A stretch of DNA of 64,000 bases from Tyto alba (Eukaryota; Chordata; Aves; Strigiformes; Tytonidae): contig NW_024881327.1 in the NCBI RefSeq assembly GCF_018691265.1, forward strand, positions 26,715,936 through 26,779,935, given 5' to 3'. How positions within the stretch are numbered: position 1 is the first letter of the stretch; each line of letters opens with the position of its first letter. The notes under the pieces are model-generated. The model saw only the letters and a program-made list of their open reading frames with translations, made no database searches and was not told where the DNA came from. This document shows positions 12,323-25,000 of this stretch, piece after piece. Both the position numbers and the translations under genes were made by a program.

Positions 12323-12328
12323 AATAAA
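12323..12328 (+). terminator. LRRC66: LRRC66 candidate polyadenylation signal 2
   Basis: Second AATAAA, preceded by a T-rich run and followed by an AT-rich stretch. An alternative to the signal at 12204. Confidence 0.4.
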
Positions 12329-12345
12329 TGCAACATTTAAATTAT

Positions 12346-15300
12346 CATTACATTATTACTATTATTGCATTTTCCTGTGGGACTCACCCTATACAGCAAA
12401 ATAATACTATAGTCTGCTTTTTGAACCAAATTTGTGGATTAAGTGTCTCTGAATTCACAGAATTTTGCAAAGATAGGTGAAGTCGGAGCAGTATCCAATT
12501 ACATTTAAAAAATTACTTTTTAACTTGGCAAGACATAGAGACTAATGAAATGCTTCTTTCTCAAAGAAACAGAATAGAATTTAAACCTTGCAGGAAGTCA
12601 GTTATAGAGATCTTGCTACTGGTGGGATATCACCTGTAGTTTGCACATATGATGACATGAACAGGGTAATTTGAAAAAAGACAACCTACTACTACTAAGC
12701 TGTAATACCCTATAAAAGAAGGATCCTATACCCACTTCAGAATTTTACTGAGAGGGACAAATCAAAAGCAGCTCAAAACTGCTGTATTAGACTATTATTA
12801 GCTTGATATACAGTAAGTTTTTCTAAGACAAAAGATAACAAATGTAACATAAAATGTTCTCTGAAGGTGGCCCAAGGTGCTTTTACCATACACAGTATCA
12901 TTGATGTAGTCCTTGAAGGCGAATGCCATCACAAAGAGGAACAGGCCCATGTGCCCAGAAAATACAGGGGGCTGGCCAGCAGCTCTGGGAAAAGTCTGTT
13001 ATGAAGCCACAATTAATTCACTAAGAACTCCAAACCGTAGGAACGCATTTCAGTTGCATCAGATGAGGAGCACGTCCAATGGCACAGTACATCTTTGAAA
13101 CTATCTTTAATGACAAAGCCAGGAAAGACCAAAGAGATGCTGACAGATGCTAGTAATTTTTGTTAGCTTCATATACTCAGAACTGAAAAAAAAAAAGTAT
13201 CGCAAAAAACTTAAGAGGCAAGTGAAAGCAACTGAAGGAGACCAGTACTGATATTACTTGATCTTCCGGAGACTATTTTCTTTAGAGCTTTGAATTCCTT
13301 TTAAATAATTGTTTTACACATCTAGCATCACAAATTATCAGTTATATATTTAATGATCCAAGTCACCTATGCTTAGATCTCCTATTGGTTTGGTTTGGGT
13401 TTTTTTCTGGCTGATTTTCTCAAATTCCCTACCATAACTCAAAATAGATTACATGGCAGTTTCAGGTAGGTGTTGTATGGTTTTGATCTAGGTCACCACG
13501 GTGTTTGCACGTAACTGCACTCAGTAACATCTGTAATTCAATTACAAGCAATGCCTCTGCTGTCATTCACACAGATCTTGTTTTCCAGGTAGTTCTTGGA
13601 AGATTTCTGTTCTTTTTGCTCCAGTACTCAGCAATATCTAAACTGCCAACTAAGAAGTTTTTCTAAGAACAGGTGTGGGCTTCGTTCCTTTGGTAGGAAT
13701 CTGCTCAGGAACCAAGAATGAAGTAATCTTCTGAAAAAATTGATAATTTGTCATCAAATTATTAATGAGTTTAAGGGTCTGATTTTGTGTTCTGTTTTTC
13801 AAACACCAGAGAAAGTTTTACACATGTAACTGTCCAGAATTGTTCATATAGTCTGAGTAGACAAGAACTAAATGACAAAACACTTAAATCCGCAAAAATT
13901 ACAGCTTTCCCAGAAGTGTTAAAAATAAAGTAACTCTAAAACAAAGTATGTTTCCCAATACAACTCACTCCTTGGTTCTATAAATGTCTGTAAATGTTAT
14001 ATCCTGGTTCTACTGCAATTTTTCTCTCCTAATCACCACGGTCTCAATAGTCATGTAATACCTTGGCTCCTATTGAATTTAAGGCTGCTGTTCTCAGAGA
14101 ACAGTGTGCGAATAAACCCAGCAACTGTGTTTTTAGAGGCTGCCTACAAGTAAAGAACTGGGCAATTTAAGCACAATCCCTCATAGAACAGCTACATAGC
14201 CATCAGGAGCAGAAAACAGAACAGAACTTCCTCACCACCAGCGCTTTTCTTAGTGCCCATAACCAGCTTTCAGTTAAGCTCATTACACACAGAAGTTACT
14301 TGTGGCCAAAGTAACTTTAAAAATTGAATGCATAAGGAAGTGCAGACTTGCTCTTTACGGTATGTATGAGTCTTCAAACACTGTGCTAATAGAACTCTCT
14401 AAGGTCTGTCATCTTTTGGCTGTACCAGCTGATAATATATTAAGAAATCTAACTACATAAGCAAGCCAATTTCATGGGTCATGGGAAAAAAAAACCATCT
14501 ACTTGAGTGGCTCTACTGATGTCTCATACACAGCAATGTTTTGTCATTTGTTTCTGCTACAGTTCATCAGGCTTTCAAATATATATTGGAAACTTACTTT
14601 CTCATCTTTTCACTGACTATGGGAACGTTGCTGTGGTCACACAGATGGTACACTAGTTTTGAGAAGCTGTGAGTTTTCTAGGCCTCTCTTTATGCCAAAG
14701 TTACAGAAAAATGTTATCTGCCGTTCTCATCAGAGAAAATAGATTTGCTTCTTCACCAAGGGATTTTTAACATGTGAAAAAGTACTTCATTCTACTGTCA
14801 GAGTATTGTTGACATTCTGTCTCAAACTTACCTTCAGATTTCTGCCTAATCTTGCACCTTTCCTTTGCTATGAATTGCTCCCGACACTCATTATCACTTG
14901 TTCATTCAAACACTCAGCTGCTTCTCCCTCAAATTAGTTCACTTCCTTAGCAACTGCTCTTAAAGTTAAGACAAAACCTTTTACACATCTTCTGTGGCTT
15001 CCAAGCAGTACTCTTCACACTCTGCTCCTCTCCATCCATCCTATTGCTCCATGCCCTTCTGTATACAACAGCTACAGTCCCCCATTCACTGACTCCCTCT
15101 GAGATTTTATCCGCTCACTTTTCTTTACATTTCAGCTGGTATCAATCCACTGTACCTCATTCACACTGAAAGTTTGGTCACCGAGAATTTTCTAGAATAT
15201 TAGTACAAAACCAGTTGCAGTCATAGAAGCGTAAGTGTACATTATACAGACACATCCTCTTTTTTTCCCCCCTTCCTTTGCATAAGTTACAGTTGCAGTG

Positions 15301-16298
15301 AGGTGGAACAGCACCCACTCTAGGGCTGTTGAAACTTCTTTAGCTTCATCAGTAACTTCAGGTACCAAAACTCATGTTCAGATAAGGCTTATGGTACTAG
15401 CACAGCTGAGAGTGGGTAAACAGACCCAGTCGCAGAACAGGCTCGATAAAGGTGGCTGAGAGTATGCTGCATATATTCGTAAACGAAGCCTGAGATGGCA
15501 GCCAAGAGAATGTTGGTAATAGTCTGGGCACACCCTTCTCTCAGAACAAGGACATGCTCAGCTCCAGGTTTGACAGGACATAGTATCGCTCATACAGTGA
15601 ATCAGTGTAAGAAACAAACCTGAAATCTTAAGAGTAGATTGAGAACTTCAGATACAGTAATCAGAATGGAACAAACCTCTCATTTTCAAGCACGTATGTA
15701 GGATACATTGATAATTACTAAGTTGTTTGCTGTAGGTACACAACATTTCAATCTTTCCAGAGTATGCTGATAACTGGGCTGGAAAACGACACTTGAATAT
15801 AAAGAAAAGGCATTCACGTTTAACCGACATATAATTAACAACATAAACTATTTAAATAGTAGTATTAAAGTTTTCATGGCACAGAAGACTGTGACTCACC
15901 CCCTCTGATAAATACAAGCAGCAGGCTACATTCCGAGAACTGGTGAAGGCAACCCCAGCCTTCGTCGTCAACATGAACCTAATGACAAACTGCTTCTCTG
16001 GAATGGGCTCTACATTATAATATTCTAATTGTAACATAAATACATTCAACTTTAAATAATATTTTAAGTCTAGAGTCTTAGGACTGGTAGCTCAAATATT
16101 GGAAAATATTAAAAAAAAAATTATTGTGAAATCTCTTTACAAGTCAAATAATTTAAAAGCTCTTCTAAAAAGTAAGAAAAATACAAGTGTTTAAGGTCAT
16201 GATCAAAATATCACCACATTTAGATAATACTAAACTGGTTTTCTCTTTCAGGATTACATTTGAGTAATTTAAGAGATTCTTCTTTAGCATACGCTTTT
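12346..16298. other. Convergent intergenic spacer (LRRC66/DCUN1D4), left part
   Basis: About 4 kb of AT-rich DNA with no supportable gene. Open frames are all short and carry no recognisable domain. A C/T-rich patch lies at about 14820-15190. No mobile element was recognised in this part. Confidence 0.6.
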
Positions 16299-17435
16299 AG
16301 AAATCACAGCTTCACAGAAGGGTTGAGGTTGGAAGTGACCTCTGGAAGTCATCTAGTCCAATACCCCCTGCTCAAGCAGGGCCACGCAGAGCCAGTTGCC
16401 CAGGCCATGTCCAGATGGCTTCTGAGTATCGCCAAGACTGGAGATTCTACAACCTCCCCGGGCAACCTGTGCCAGTGCTTGGTCACCCTCACAGTCAAAA
16501 AGGGCTTCCTGATGTTCAGATGGAGCCTCCTGTGTTTCAATTTGTACCCACTGCCTCTGGTCCTGCCCCTGGGCACTGCTGAAAGGAGTCTGGCTCTGCC
16601 TTCTTTACACCTTCCCTTCAGATATTTAAATACATTAGTAAGATCCCTCCCTAGCACCTTCTCTTCTCCAGGCTAAACAGCCCCAGCTCTCTTAGCCTTT
16701 CCTCACAGGAGAGAAGCTTCAGTCCTTTCATCTTCATGGCCCTTTGCTGGACTCCCTCCAGTATGTTGGGGTGTCTCTGGTACTGAAGAGCCCAGAACTG
16801 GATGCAGGACTCCAGGTGTTGCCTCTCCAGTGCCGAGCAGAGGATAAGGATCATCTCTCTCCATCTGCTGGCAATATTTTGTCTAATGCAGCTCAAGATA
16901 CCATTCACCTTCTTTGTGGCAAGTGCACGTTGCTGGCTCATCTTCAACTTGGTGTCCACCAGCAACCCCAGGTCCTTTTCTGCCAAGCTGCTTTCCAGCT
17001 GGGTGGCCCCAGCATATACTGGTGCAGGGGGTGGTTCCTACCCAGGTGCTGGCCTTGGCACTTCTCCAGGTTGAAGTTCATGAGGCTCCTGTCAGCCCAT
17101 TTCTCCAGCCTGTCAAGATCCTTCTGGATGGCAGCATGACCCTCTAGTGTATCAGCCACTCCTCCCACTTTGGTGTCACCAACAAACTTGTTGAAGGTAC
17201 ACTCTGCCCCACCACCCAGGTCATTAATGAAGATGTTGAACAGGACTGGACCCAGCACTGACCCCTGGGGCACAGCCCTAGTCACTGATCTCCAACTAGA
17301 CTCTGCACTGCTGACTACCACCCTCTGGACCCGGCCATTCAGCCAGTTTTCAGTCTACCTCACTGCTTGCTCATCCAGCCCATACATTAACAGCTTCTCT
17401 GAGGACCTCATGGGCCAAAACCCTGTACTGAGATG
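16299..17435 (-). mobile_element. CR1 LINE, 5'-truncated, minus orientation
   Basis: The minus strand encodes the C-terminal part of CR1 ORF2 reverse transcriptase. The frame at 16944-17321 contains VPQGSVLGPVLFNIFIND and a damaged catalytic box. Frames at 16651-16986 continue with AEKDLG.LVD and QQRALATKKVNGILSC-like text. The 3' end lies at the left, where the minus strand reads TTCTGTGAAGCTGTGATT, the CR1-type short direct-repeat end. Similarity ends near 17435, so about 1.1 kb of a full-length element of roughly 4.5 kb remains. Frameshifts separate the frames, so this is a dead copy. Plus-strand frames here are antisense shadows. Confidence 0.9.
17175..17186 (-). other. CR1 reverse transcriptase catalytic box, mutated
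   Basis: Read on the minus strand, the residues are FVGD, followed by TK. Active CR1 copies carry FADD in this place. One catalytic Asp is lost (D to G) and A is changed to V, consistent with an inactive copy. Confidence 0.75.
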
Positions 17436-17764
17436 AGTTGGTAATGATCACACTTCTTGTAAAATTTTGCCTTAAGAGATATTACTGGTCAAATACACTC
17501 TTTTTGTTGAAACCTTTTGTATTACAATACTGTTTCACACTCACACACTCCATTTCAAACATACATTTTTTTCCAATAAAGTTTGAAATACTGATTTGCC
17601 TTACTATTAGAAATAAGGATGACAGGATTGTACACACAAGTTCTCTAATACTAAATGATAAAAGGTTGCCAGCTGACATGATATGCACGTTCAGATATGA
17701 GAATTTCAGAAGTATGAACCACAGAAAAATCTGAAGTCAGTTGCTGAAACCAACACAAATACTG
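17436..17764. other. Spacer between the CR1 copy and the DCUN1D4 3' end
   Basis: About 330 bases of AT-rich DNA. A plus-strand AATAAA near 17575 has no gene upstream that would use it. Nothing else was recognised. Confidence 0.5.
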
Positions 17765-17770
17765 TTTATT
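17765..17770 (-). terminator. DCUN1D4: DCUN1D4 candidate distal polyadenylation signal
   Basis: AATAAA on the minus strand, followed within 15 bases by ATTTGTGTTGGTTT, a good GT-rich downstream element. Confidence 0.55.
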
Positions 17771-18002
17771 TGTGGGATGCCATTTTACATCAACACCAGC
17801 AAAAGACCTAAAAAAATCAACGGGATGAACTCATGTTAGGTGGCGTAACAGTATTTTCATCAGGCTGTGAGTCACAGGAGTTTAGCACACCTTATTTATG
17901 TAATATCCAAGGTAACTAAGACATAAAGCGTTCACAGTTACAGGTTAACTGCTGTTCCTGCAACAGCAGTGTCAGTAGGTACTATTTTGTGACAACACAT
18001 GT

Positions 18003-18041
18003 ACACACACACGCACACACAAACACACAGGGGGGGGGGGG
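18003..18041. repeat. (CA)n microsatellite followed by a G12 run
   Basis: Imperfect CA repeat (18003-18029) followed by twelve G (18030-18041), in the distal DCUN1D4 3' UTR. In the mRNA sense it reads C12 then a TG repeat. Confidence 0.9.
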
Positions 18042-18720
18042 AAATTTAAAAAATAAACCCCAAAAAATACCAAGCTGAGTTTTGGTCTCAATTACAGACA
18101 ACAATTTAGTTGGTGGATGGATTCTATACACTTTTACAGCAACATGAAAGGACAAAATATAAGGCTTAAAAAGAGGTATTTTAGCAGTTATAATTAAAAC
18201 CAGGGCACAAGCTAACCTTTAAAGCTGTCTATAAGAATTCCAAGAGTATTAAACAATGTTAGACTTGTGACCAAGGGTCAACAGAAATCTGGGAAAACCT
18301 GAACACAACTGAAGTCCATTTCTTGCCCTCCAAAAAAGTAACTTGGGAACACTAACCAAGTAGCAAGGAGTTGTAACTAATTTTGATTGTATGAGCATAT
18401 TTGTGATGAAATAAAATTCATGTATTTGTGGTAAAATGGGAGAAGCCTCTAGTGCTCTACAACTGTCAGAAAAGGCTACAAAATGGTAACCCAAATCTTT
18501 ATTGTAGCTTAAAGACAACTTTAAACAGGTTTTAACTGAAAACTCAAGTACACAAAGGATCCCAATAAATTCCATCCTCTTCATCTTGCTTTCCATGAAA
18601 AAGAAGTGAAAAAACAACAGTAACACAGAATTATATTAATATTTTAAATACCTAATATTATTTTGCTGTAGAATTAAAGTTAATTTGTAGACTGTTTCAG
18701 TTACTAATATTTGTAAAATT

Positions 18721-18769
18721 ACAGAATCATTTAGGTTGGAAAAGACCCTTAAGATCATAGAGTCCAAAA
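18721..18769 (-). mobile_element. CR1 3'-end fragment
   Basis: The plus strand reads acagaatcatttaggttgg then aaaagacccttaagatcat and agagtccaa, the reverse complement of the CR1 3' terminus. Only about 50 bases are recognisable; it sits in the DCUN1D4 3' UTR. Confidence 0.7.
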
Positions 18770-19328
18770 AGCTTCAAATGTTTGTCATCTATCAACTCAG
18801 AGTGTCCACTTCTATAGTCTCTGGATGCTGTTTTACCTTCACTAACTGGCCTTCCACTTTACATCTCCCAAATACCAATCATGAATTGCACATAGATCAT
18901 CAAGTTTCTGCTATAAGGACAGTAACAGTACACCAGAAAGACTGGCATAAGTCCCATGACACTTCTGCCAGAATGACCTCTCAGTGTCTTGACTAAGAGG
19001 TCAGCATATTCTGTGTATCATTTTTCAAAAGGAAAAAAAACTCTAAAACGCTACATCAACTATATGATGGCATAACTAAGAAAAGAGCAAACATTAAACT
19101 TGTACTAAATACAAGGTAAACTGAGTAGCTTAAGTTTCCACAAATATTTAAAAATGAGAGGGAATTTCTCCAAAATAGGCAAGAGCTGTCAATGTTAGTG
19201 TCCTCTGCTTATCAGGATATATAGCAAAACCAGAAGGATGGATAGCACAGGGAACCTTATCAAGCCATACGGGTCCATTTGTTCGCTACATCAGTAAAGC
19301 TGTCTACCAGCTGCAATTGAATTTGTGG

Positions 19329-19334
19329 TTTATT
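19329..19334 (-). terminator. DCUN1D4: DCUN1D4 candidate proximal polyadenylation signal
   Basis: Minus-strand AATAAA inside the long 3' UTR; usage is unknown. Confidence 0.3.
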
Positions 19335-21393
19335 TTATGAAGAGGCATGTTTATAAAGCAGCTGAAGACTACAGATTCATCCTGCTTGAAAGTGAAAGAA
19401 AAAAAAATAGCAGCATCTAGCTAATGCATTTCCAAACACATCTGTCCTTTCCATCATTCCTTATTACTTTTACCCAAAGAAAAAATGAAGTTTGTTTACT
19501 TATACAGCATGAGTACCTTCTGAGTTTCTTTTTCTCTCTTTTTTTTTGGTTTTTCATTAAATTTTGTATTCTGCTAAACATTAGCAAAACTTGGAAAAAA
19601 AAGCACCTGGTTATGCTTAACAGATTTCTGTTGACCCTGTTATATGAAAGTTATACCTATAGGAGTAATAGATTAAAAGTTTCTTTGGCTCTTGCTTCCA
19701 TTACTAGAAGCCAAATTATTTGTGACACACAAAACCTTTTATGCAAACCTTGTATTTGTTGCAGGATTCATGCCAATTTGTGCTAAACTGTTTTCTAGAG
19801 TCAGTAACTCACTTAATGTTTAAGAACAATTACAGTATTTCACTTAAAATCTTAGCAACCACACTTTAGCCTAATGTTACAAGTTATATTGCTTCTAAGG
19901 CCATTCTTTTAAAATGAAACCAGCAGCTCCATTGATATTTCCTTATGGTTATACTATGGTAATATACACATTTACATCTGAAGACTTAATAAAATGTGTG
20001 TGTTTTAGTAAGAGGCTTATTGTAAACATTAAATACCACACTCCACTGAATTAATTTCTTGTGCAAACTGGCAAACATGGAATTAAGGTTATGTGCATTA
20101 GTACATGAGAAAGCAATGACTATGTATCTTTCACCACTATTATCTTTAGAGAGATCTATTTAGTGTCATGACTATTTCACAGGAAAGGTAGTATTTTCTT
20201 CTTAGCATCATAAAATTCTAGTTTTGTATATGCATACATATTGTATATTTATGTGTATACAAATATACACAAACACACACAATTTTTGTCTTTGGCAGCT
20301 GAGTTTGACAAACAAAACACACCACCACCAAACAGATTTGAATACAGCTGACCAGCTGTAGCACCACAATTACAACCTCCTGGTCCAGGGCAGCAAACTA
20401 TTGTGTTTTTGCTAAACTAGGCTTAATCCTGAAAGTAGGGAAGTTAATGACAGTTGTTCCTGACTTCAGTGACGGCAGAATAGGACCTTCAACACAGCTG
20501 AAAATTTCACATTCAACTTAAAACGCTTCCTCCCCCTTCCCCTGGATTGCATTCGAGAGAAATAGCAAAACTGCCAATACCTTGCAAAATAGTTCTATAG
20601 AAAAGTAATGTTATTCTTAGTTCCAAAACATCCACTGGCCTTTTCTTGTTAAATGCTCCACGAATCAATATGGAACATTTTAATGAATCCTTAGGGAGGA
20701 AAGTTTAATAGCACCAGATACTTCAAGGACCTATTTATAAAAATCAACACTAAAATTACTTAATAAAAAGGGTAAGGCAAAGACAATGTGACAAAATTAC
20801 AGAACTTAAGCATAATTCCATTCATTCATTTTCCCCAAAATAATCACTAGAACTGTCCTATACAGATAAAGAAATTAATGAAAGAGGCAGTGGCCCTACT
20901 AAAAAGTACTGTCATTTAATGCTGGTGTTTATCATGCCCATTGCCTGCAATGGACATTCTGCTAGGAAATTCCAATCCCCAGAATGAAAGAAAAAGTAAT
21001 GTTTTGACTACTCATTATCATATTGTTAATTATTTAGAAAAACAAAGTTAGAGACTCTGGGAAAGACTAATGTTACAAACAAAACAAACCCAAATTTGTA
21101 TTATCTATGTGCTAGGGGTGAGCAGACTTTATTCCCCAAACCACTAACTTTAGCTAGAACTTTCAATTTCACTAGATCACAACATAGACCAAACACTCGT
21201 GGTACACCAAAAATTAAAAGGAGTATGCCAAAGGCAATTTACAAAAGTCTAAAACCCATTTTTAAAAGGTACTTTAATTTGTTCATTTGTACCTGTAATG
21301 ACTACTGCATTTTTAACATTAAAAAGTCAGTACTTTTTTCTTCAAATGGAAATAATCTGTGGCATGTACAACTATTACAGTGTTTTAATATTT

Positions 21394-21427
21394 ATATGTG
21401 TGTATATATATATATTTATATATATTT
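21394..21427. repeat. TA-rich simple repeat
   Basis: TATATA-type run in the proximal DCUN1D4 3' UTR. Confidence 0.85.
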
Positions 21428-22025
21428 TAAGACACCAATGTTTCATTCCTATTAAGCAATAGGTCAGGTTTGGCGAATTCCGGTGAAGTCAGTCACAGCA
21501 TGTCTTCTCTCTCAAAAATTGGCATCTCAAATAATAACATTAAAATTGACAATAGTTCTTCACATAACTGTGTCCAAGCAGTCTGTTCATTTCATTTTCT
21601 GAAATGCTACATTTGAGACCAAAAGAAAAAAAAACCCTTAAGTTTCAAACATGTAAGTGATGACTAGAAATATGCCACAAAATTATTTTTACAATACATT
21701 TCTGCAGAAATAATCCCTAGGTGAAGCTTTTTTTTTATACACATATACAAAATTTAGACAGCAATATACACATAATCACAGTGAAGACGCTGGCAAGTTC
21801 ACCAATTCGTAGTGTAAATACAAAATGCAAAGCAGCCTTCAAAGAGAACAATGCTACACAGCAAGCATAGCTAGCTTGTTAAATAGCAAACATCAAAAGT
21901 TCCCTGCAAAAGGGATGCAGTGCAAGAAAAGCAGCATGCACTTTGATACAAATAGCAGTTTATGGCTAATGGTTGACATAACTGTGGTAACAGTGACTCT
22001 TGAGTGGCTGTGCATAGTTAAACTT

Positions 22026-22081
22026 CTATGTCATCTGTTTTCCTTTATACCATTCCACAAACTCATCCAACAACACTGGCC
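22026..22081 (-). CDS. DCUN1D4: DCUN1D4 coding exon 11 (terminal)
   Basis: Completes Trp275 and encodes [17 protein letters not shown] then TAG (22026-22028 on the + strand). It contains D280 of the cullin-binding patch. The acceptor is CTCTACAG, only 110 bases after exon 10. Confidence 0.94.
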
Positions 22082-25000
22082 CTGTAGAGAGATCAAATAA
22101 CTGTATTTTACAAAATTTTGTAAAAGGACACTGGATGATTAAGCTCAGAGAAATAAATTATTTTAGAATACCAACATATGGTAGTACTTACAGGCTCCAT
22201 CTTCATCATAGTTACTGAGGTCAAGGTTAATTGTTCTGCTGAATTCAAGAACGTTACACCATTGGTCCTTATTGATAACTTTGTATTTTGATTGCTGCTT
22301 AAGACAAGAAACAGAAGTTACTAAAATATATTTTCAACTCCCCCAAATTCAGATTTTCTTACAGAAAATTTAAGCCTTGTGATGAATTATTACTTTAATC
22401 TGCATGCCATCTAAAACTAAACAGGATTAAAGAAACCACTAAGGAGTCGAGCTAGTGTTGAATAACTCATGTTTCCGATTAAGACACCTTTTAGTGGACA
22501 AACAATACAGCAATAAAATGAAAGTCCAAAAGCAAATCAAAGACATTCTACACTTTGTCCTGCATTAAATAAACCTTAACGTCATAGGGATTTGGGGAAA
22601 AGGAAGAAAGGAAAGATAGCTAGTTACAAGTGCTGCTTGGGGGTTAGTGTATTCTAAATCTGAACAAAAACATTCTTAGCTCTACCTGAACAAAAACATT
22701 CTTAATTCTACCTCTAGTTAAAGTATCAGAGAAGACAGATCAAAAAACGTAATTCCATTTCAAACTTCATACCTCTAGAAACTGGTGAAATACTGGAAAA
22801 AGGGACCATGTTTTTCCTAAAAGAAGGCCCAACATACACTTGGCAGTATTGATATCTAGGCTGCGCTGGTCCTTTTCCTGCATAAAAAGGAAAAGGTCAA
22901 GAAGGAAAAATGAACATGATTACAGGATTTTTCACTTCCCCTACTGCCTGTACTACAGTTCACCCATACATAACATAAATTAGCAAATAAATGAATCAAT
23001 AGCAGTATCTAACAGTGTTTTTTAATAAAACGCAACTTCCTAGTAAAATTTCCTTCCTCAGAGCTAATGGTTTGCTATACAGAGATGCTGCTTTCTATAG
23101 ACTTTCCCAAAAAACTGTCACTGCTACTGCAGATGAGGTGCACACTCCTGTTTGTGACTTCAGACCTTTATAGAAAGCAACGGCCATTAGATCCATACCC
23201 ATGTTTGCACGTATGCCTCTGCATAGCCGTATCTCAAAACCGTATCGCTGCACATATTTCCTGCGGTATTCTTACAACTACATGAACTGTCAGTAGATAT
23301 TTAAGTAGCTATCAAGCAACACTAACTAAGCAAGAGTGAACCAAAGAGGGTCTTCGTTCTGTTATTCTACCAATTGTATGAAATTCAGATTAAATTAATT
23401 ATCTAATGAGCACAGGGAACATAAAATACTAGTACCTGGAGACCCCTGTCAGAGCTGTCCCAGTTTTAGTTTAACATGGCAATAGTATACTAAGGCTTAG
23501 GGGGTGATTTTTTTGTTTCTGCCAAGAAAAAGAAGTACCCAGCAGATTCATTACATCTAATCAGTGGGAAAGTTAGTATATTTGGTAACAGAACTTCTGC
23601 AAATCTGATAGTAATGTCTGTACATAAAATAACAAAATGGAATCTTACAAGTACTTTATCCGTCTACATTTGTCATCTTGAAATTAAACACATTTTGGTG
23701 AGAGATGGGACATGAAATGCCACCCTTTTATGACCTGGTTACAGCATTAAGCTACAAATTCAAAAATTAATGAAATCACAGAAAATAAAGTTCCGTATTA
23801 GCTACTGTAGACCTTGATCTCTCTATATGTACTCATGACTGTAGACTGCAAAGTCTAAATTAAGAAAAAACAGGGATAGGGATATCCAGGAAACAGGGAG
23901 TGTCAAACACAACAGTGCAAGACAGCTACCCAAGACAAAAGGAATTGAGCCCTATGCCTCACTTGTACAGTTGTTTGTATTACAAAATACACATCTTTAT
24001 TAAAAAAACAAGCTCAAAACATAACTGAATTGTCTTCTATCATGTTGGAAGGATGTGGCAGAGTGAGATCCAAGTTCTCAGACAACTGAATGCCTTAGTC
24101 ACAAGGTTATCCTCTCGAAACCCATTTCATACAAAATACACCTCAATTCTAAAATTGGCTAGACAGAATTTAATGCAGAATTGGTTTTAAAGGAGAGTGG
24201 GGAGGCCAGCAACTCTGAAAACATCAGAAGCTGTTTTACATTCTGGTCACTGAATCAAAGAGGGACTTCATTCAATCTCATCTAGAGGGAAAAAAAGTAA
24301 ATACCAGGATGAACAAAGCTTTTCAATTACTAATAAAGCTCAGAAACCTGCAAAGACATTTTTGTATTAGTACGGTACGGCTCTTTCACTGATTTCCAAC
24401 ATCAAATAGTTACAAAAGCTATTCCTCTTTCCAAAGTCCATTTACACCTCTGTCACAAACACCTTTAGGCAGAAATCATATTGCTGTGAGAATACTTTTT
24501 ATTCTCTATACCATTTATACTCAGAATTCTTCCCACACACTCAAGTGTTAATGAAATCAGGCTCTGTTGACTTTACTGTGGCCATGCTGTTTTTCATACC
24601 TTACATTGTTAAGTTTCTACATTCTCCCTCTCTGACTGCCCTTCAGTACAAATTGCTTAGATAAGCCCTTTATATCCACGTCCAACTGCCTAATGGCATA
24701 TCTGCCATGACAGATGCTCCAATTTAATTCTTAACATACATTCTAAATACTTACATTATCTTTCTTAGATACAGTGGAAACAATATATTGACAAACTGAT
24801 AAATTTCAGTATTTATTTAACATTGGTGATAGACAGTCTTTCTAAGATCTTTTTGTTCCCCTGTATTTCAGATAAAAGACCTACTTAAGCCATAAAATCT
24901 GTGCATCTGTATATTCTCAAACTTTGCAATAACAATAGCAAACTGGGGATGAGGAATGTATTTGTGCTTAATACCAACATACAGTGTTTTAAATGATTTC

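Larger units (their letters stand above)
11817..12345 (+). other. LRRC66: LRRC66 3' untranslated region
   Basis: AT-rich sequence after the stop codon with a T-rich tract at about 11937-11980. It probably ends after one of two AATAAA signals (12204-12209 or 12323-12328), giving a 3' UTR of about 0.4-0.5 kb. Confidence 0.6.
17765..22025 (-). other. DCUN1D4: DCUN1D4 3' untranslated region
   Basis: About 4.3 kb of AT-rich non-coding DNA from the stop to the minus-strand AATAAA at 17765-17770, which is followed by a GT-rich element. The length fits the long 3' UTR I remember for mammalian DCUN1D4. A proximal AATAAA (19329-19334) could give a shorter form. It contains a CR1 scrap (18721-18769), a (CA)n-G12 tract and a TA-rich run. 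Confidence 0.55.

Noticed and set aside
14820..15190. C/T-rich patch considered as an exon or old repeat
   Set aside because: No open frame of useful length, no splice-bounded coding segment and no repeat family recognised.
15852..16049. 65-codon minus-strand frame near the left CR1
   Set aside because: No domain, no exon boundary consistent with a neighbouring gene, and DCUN1D4 is already complete.
16260..17436. Plus-strand frames of 90-138 codons
   Set aside because: They are antisense to the CR1 reverse transcriptase and have no independent support.
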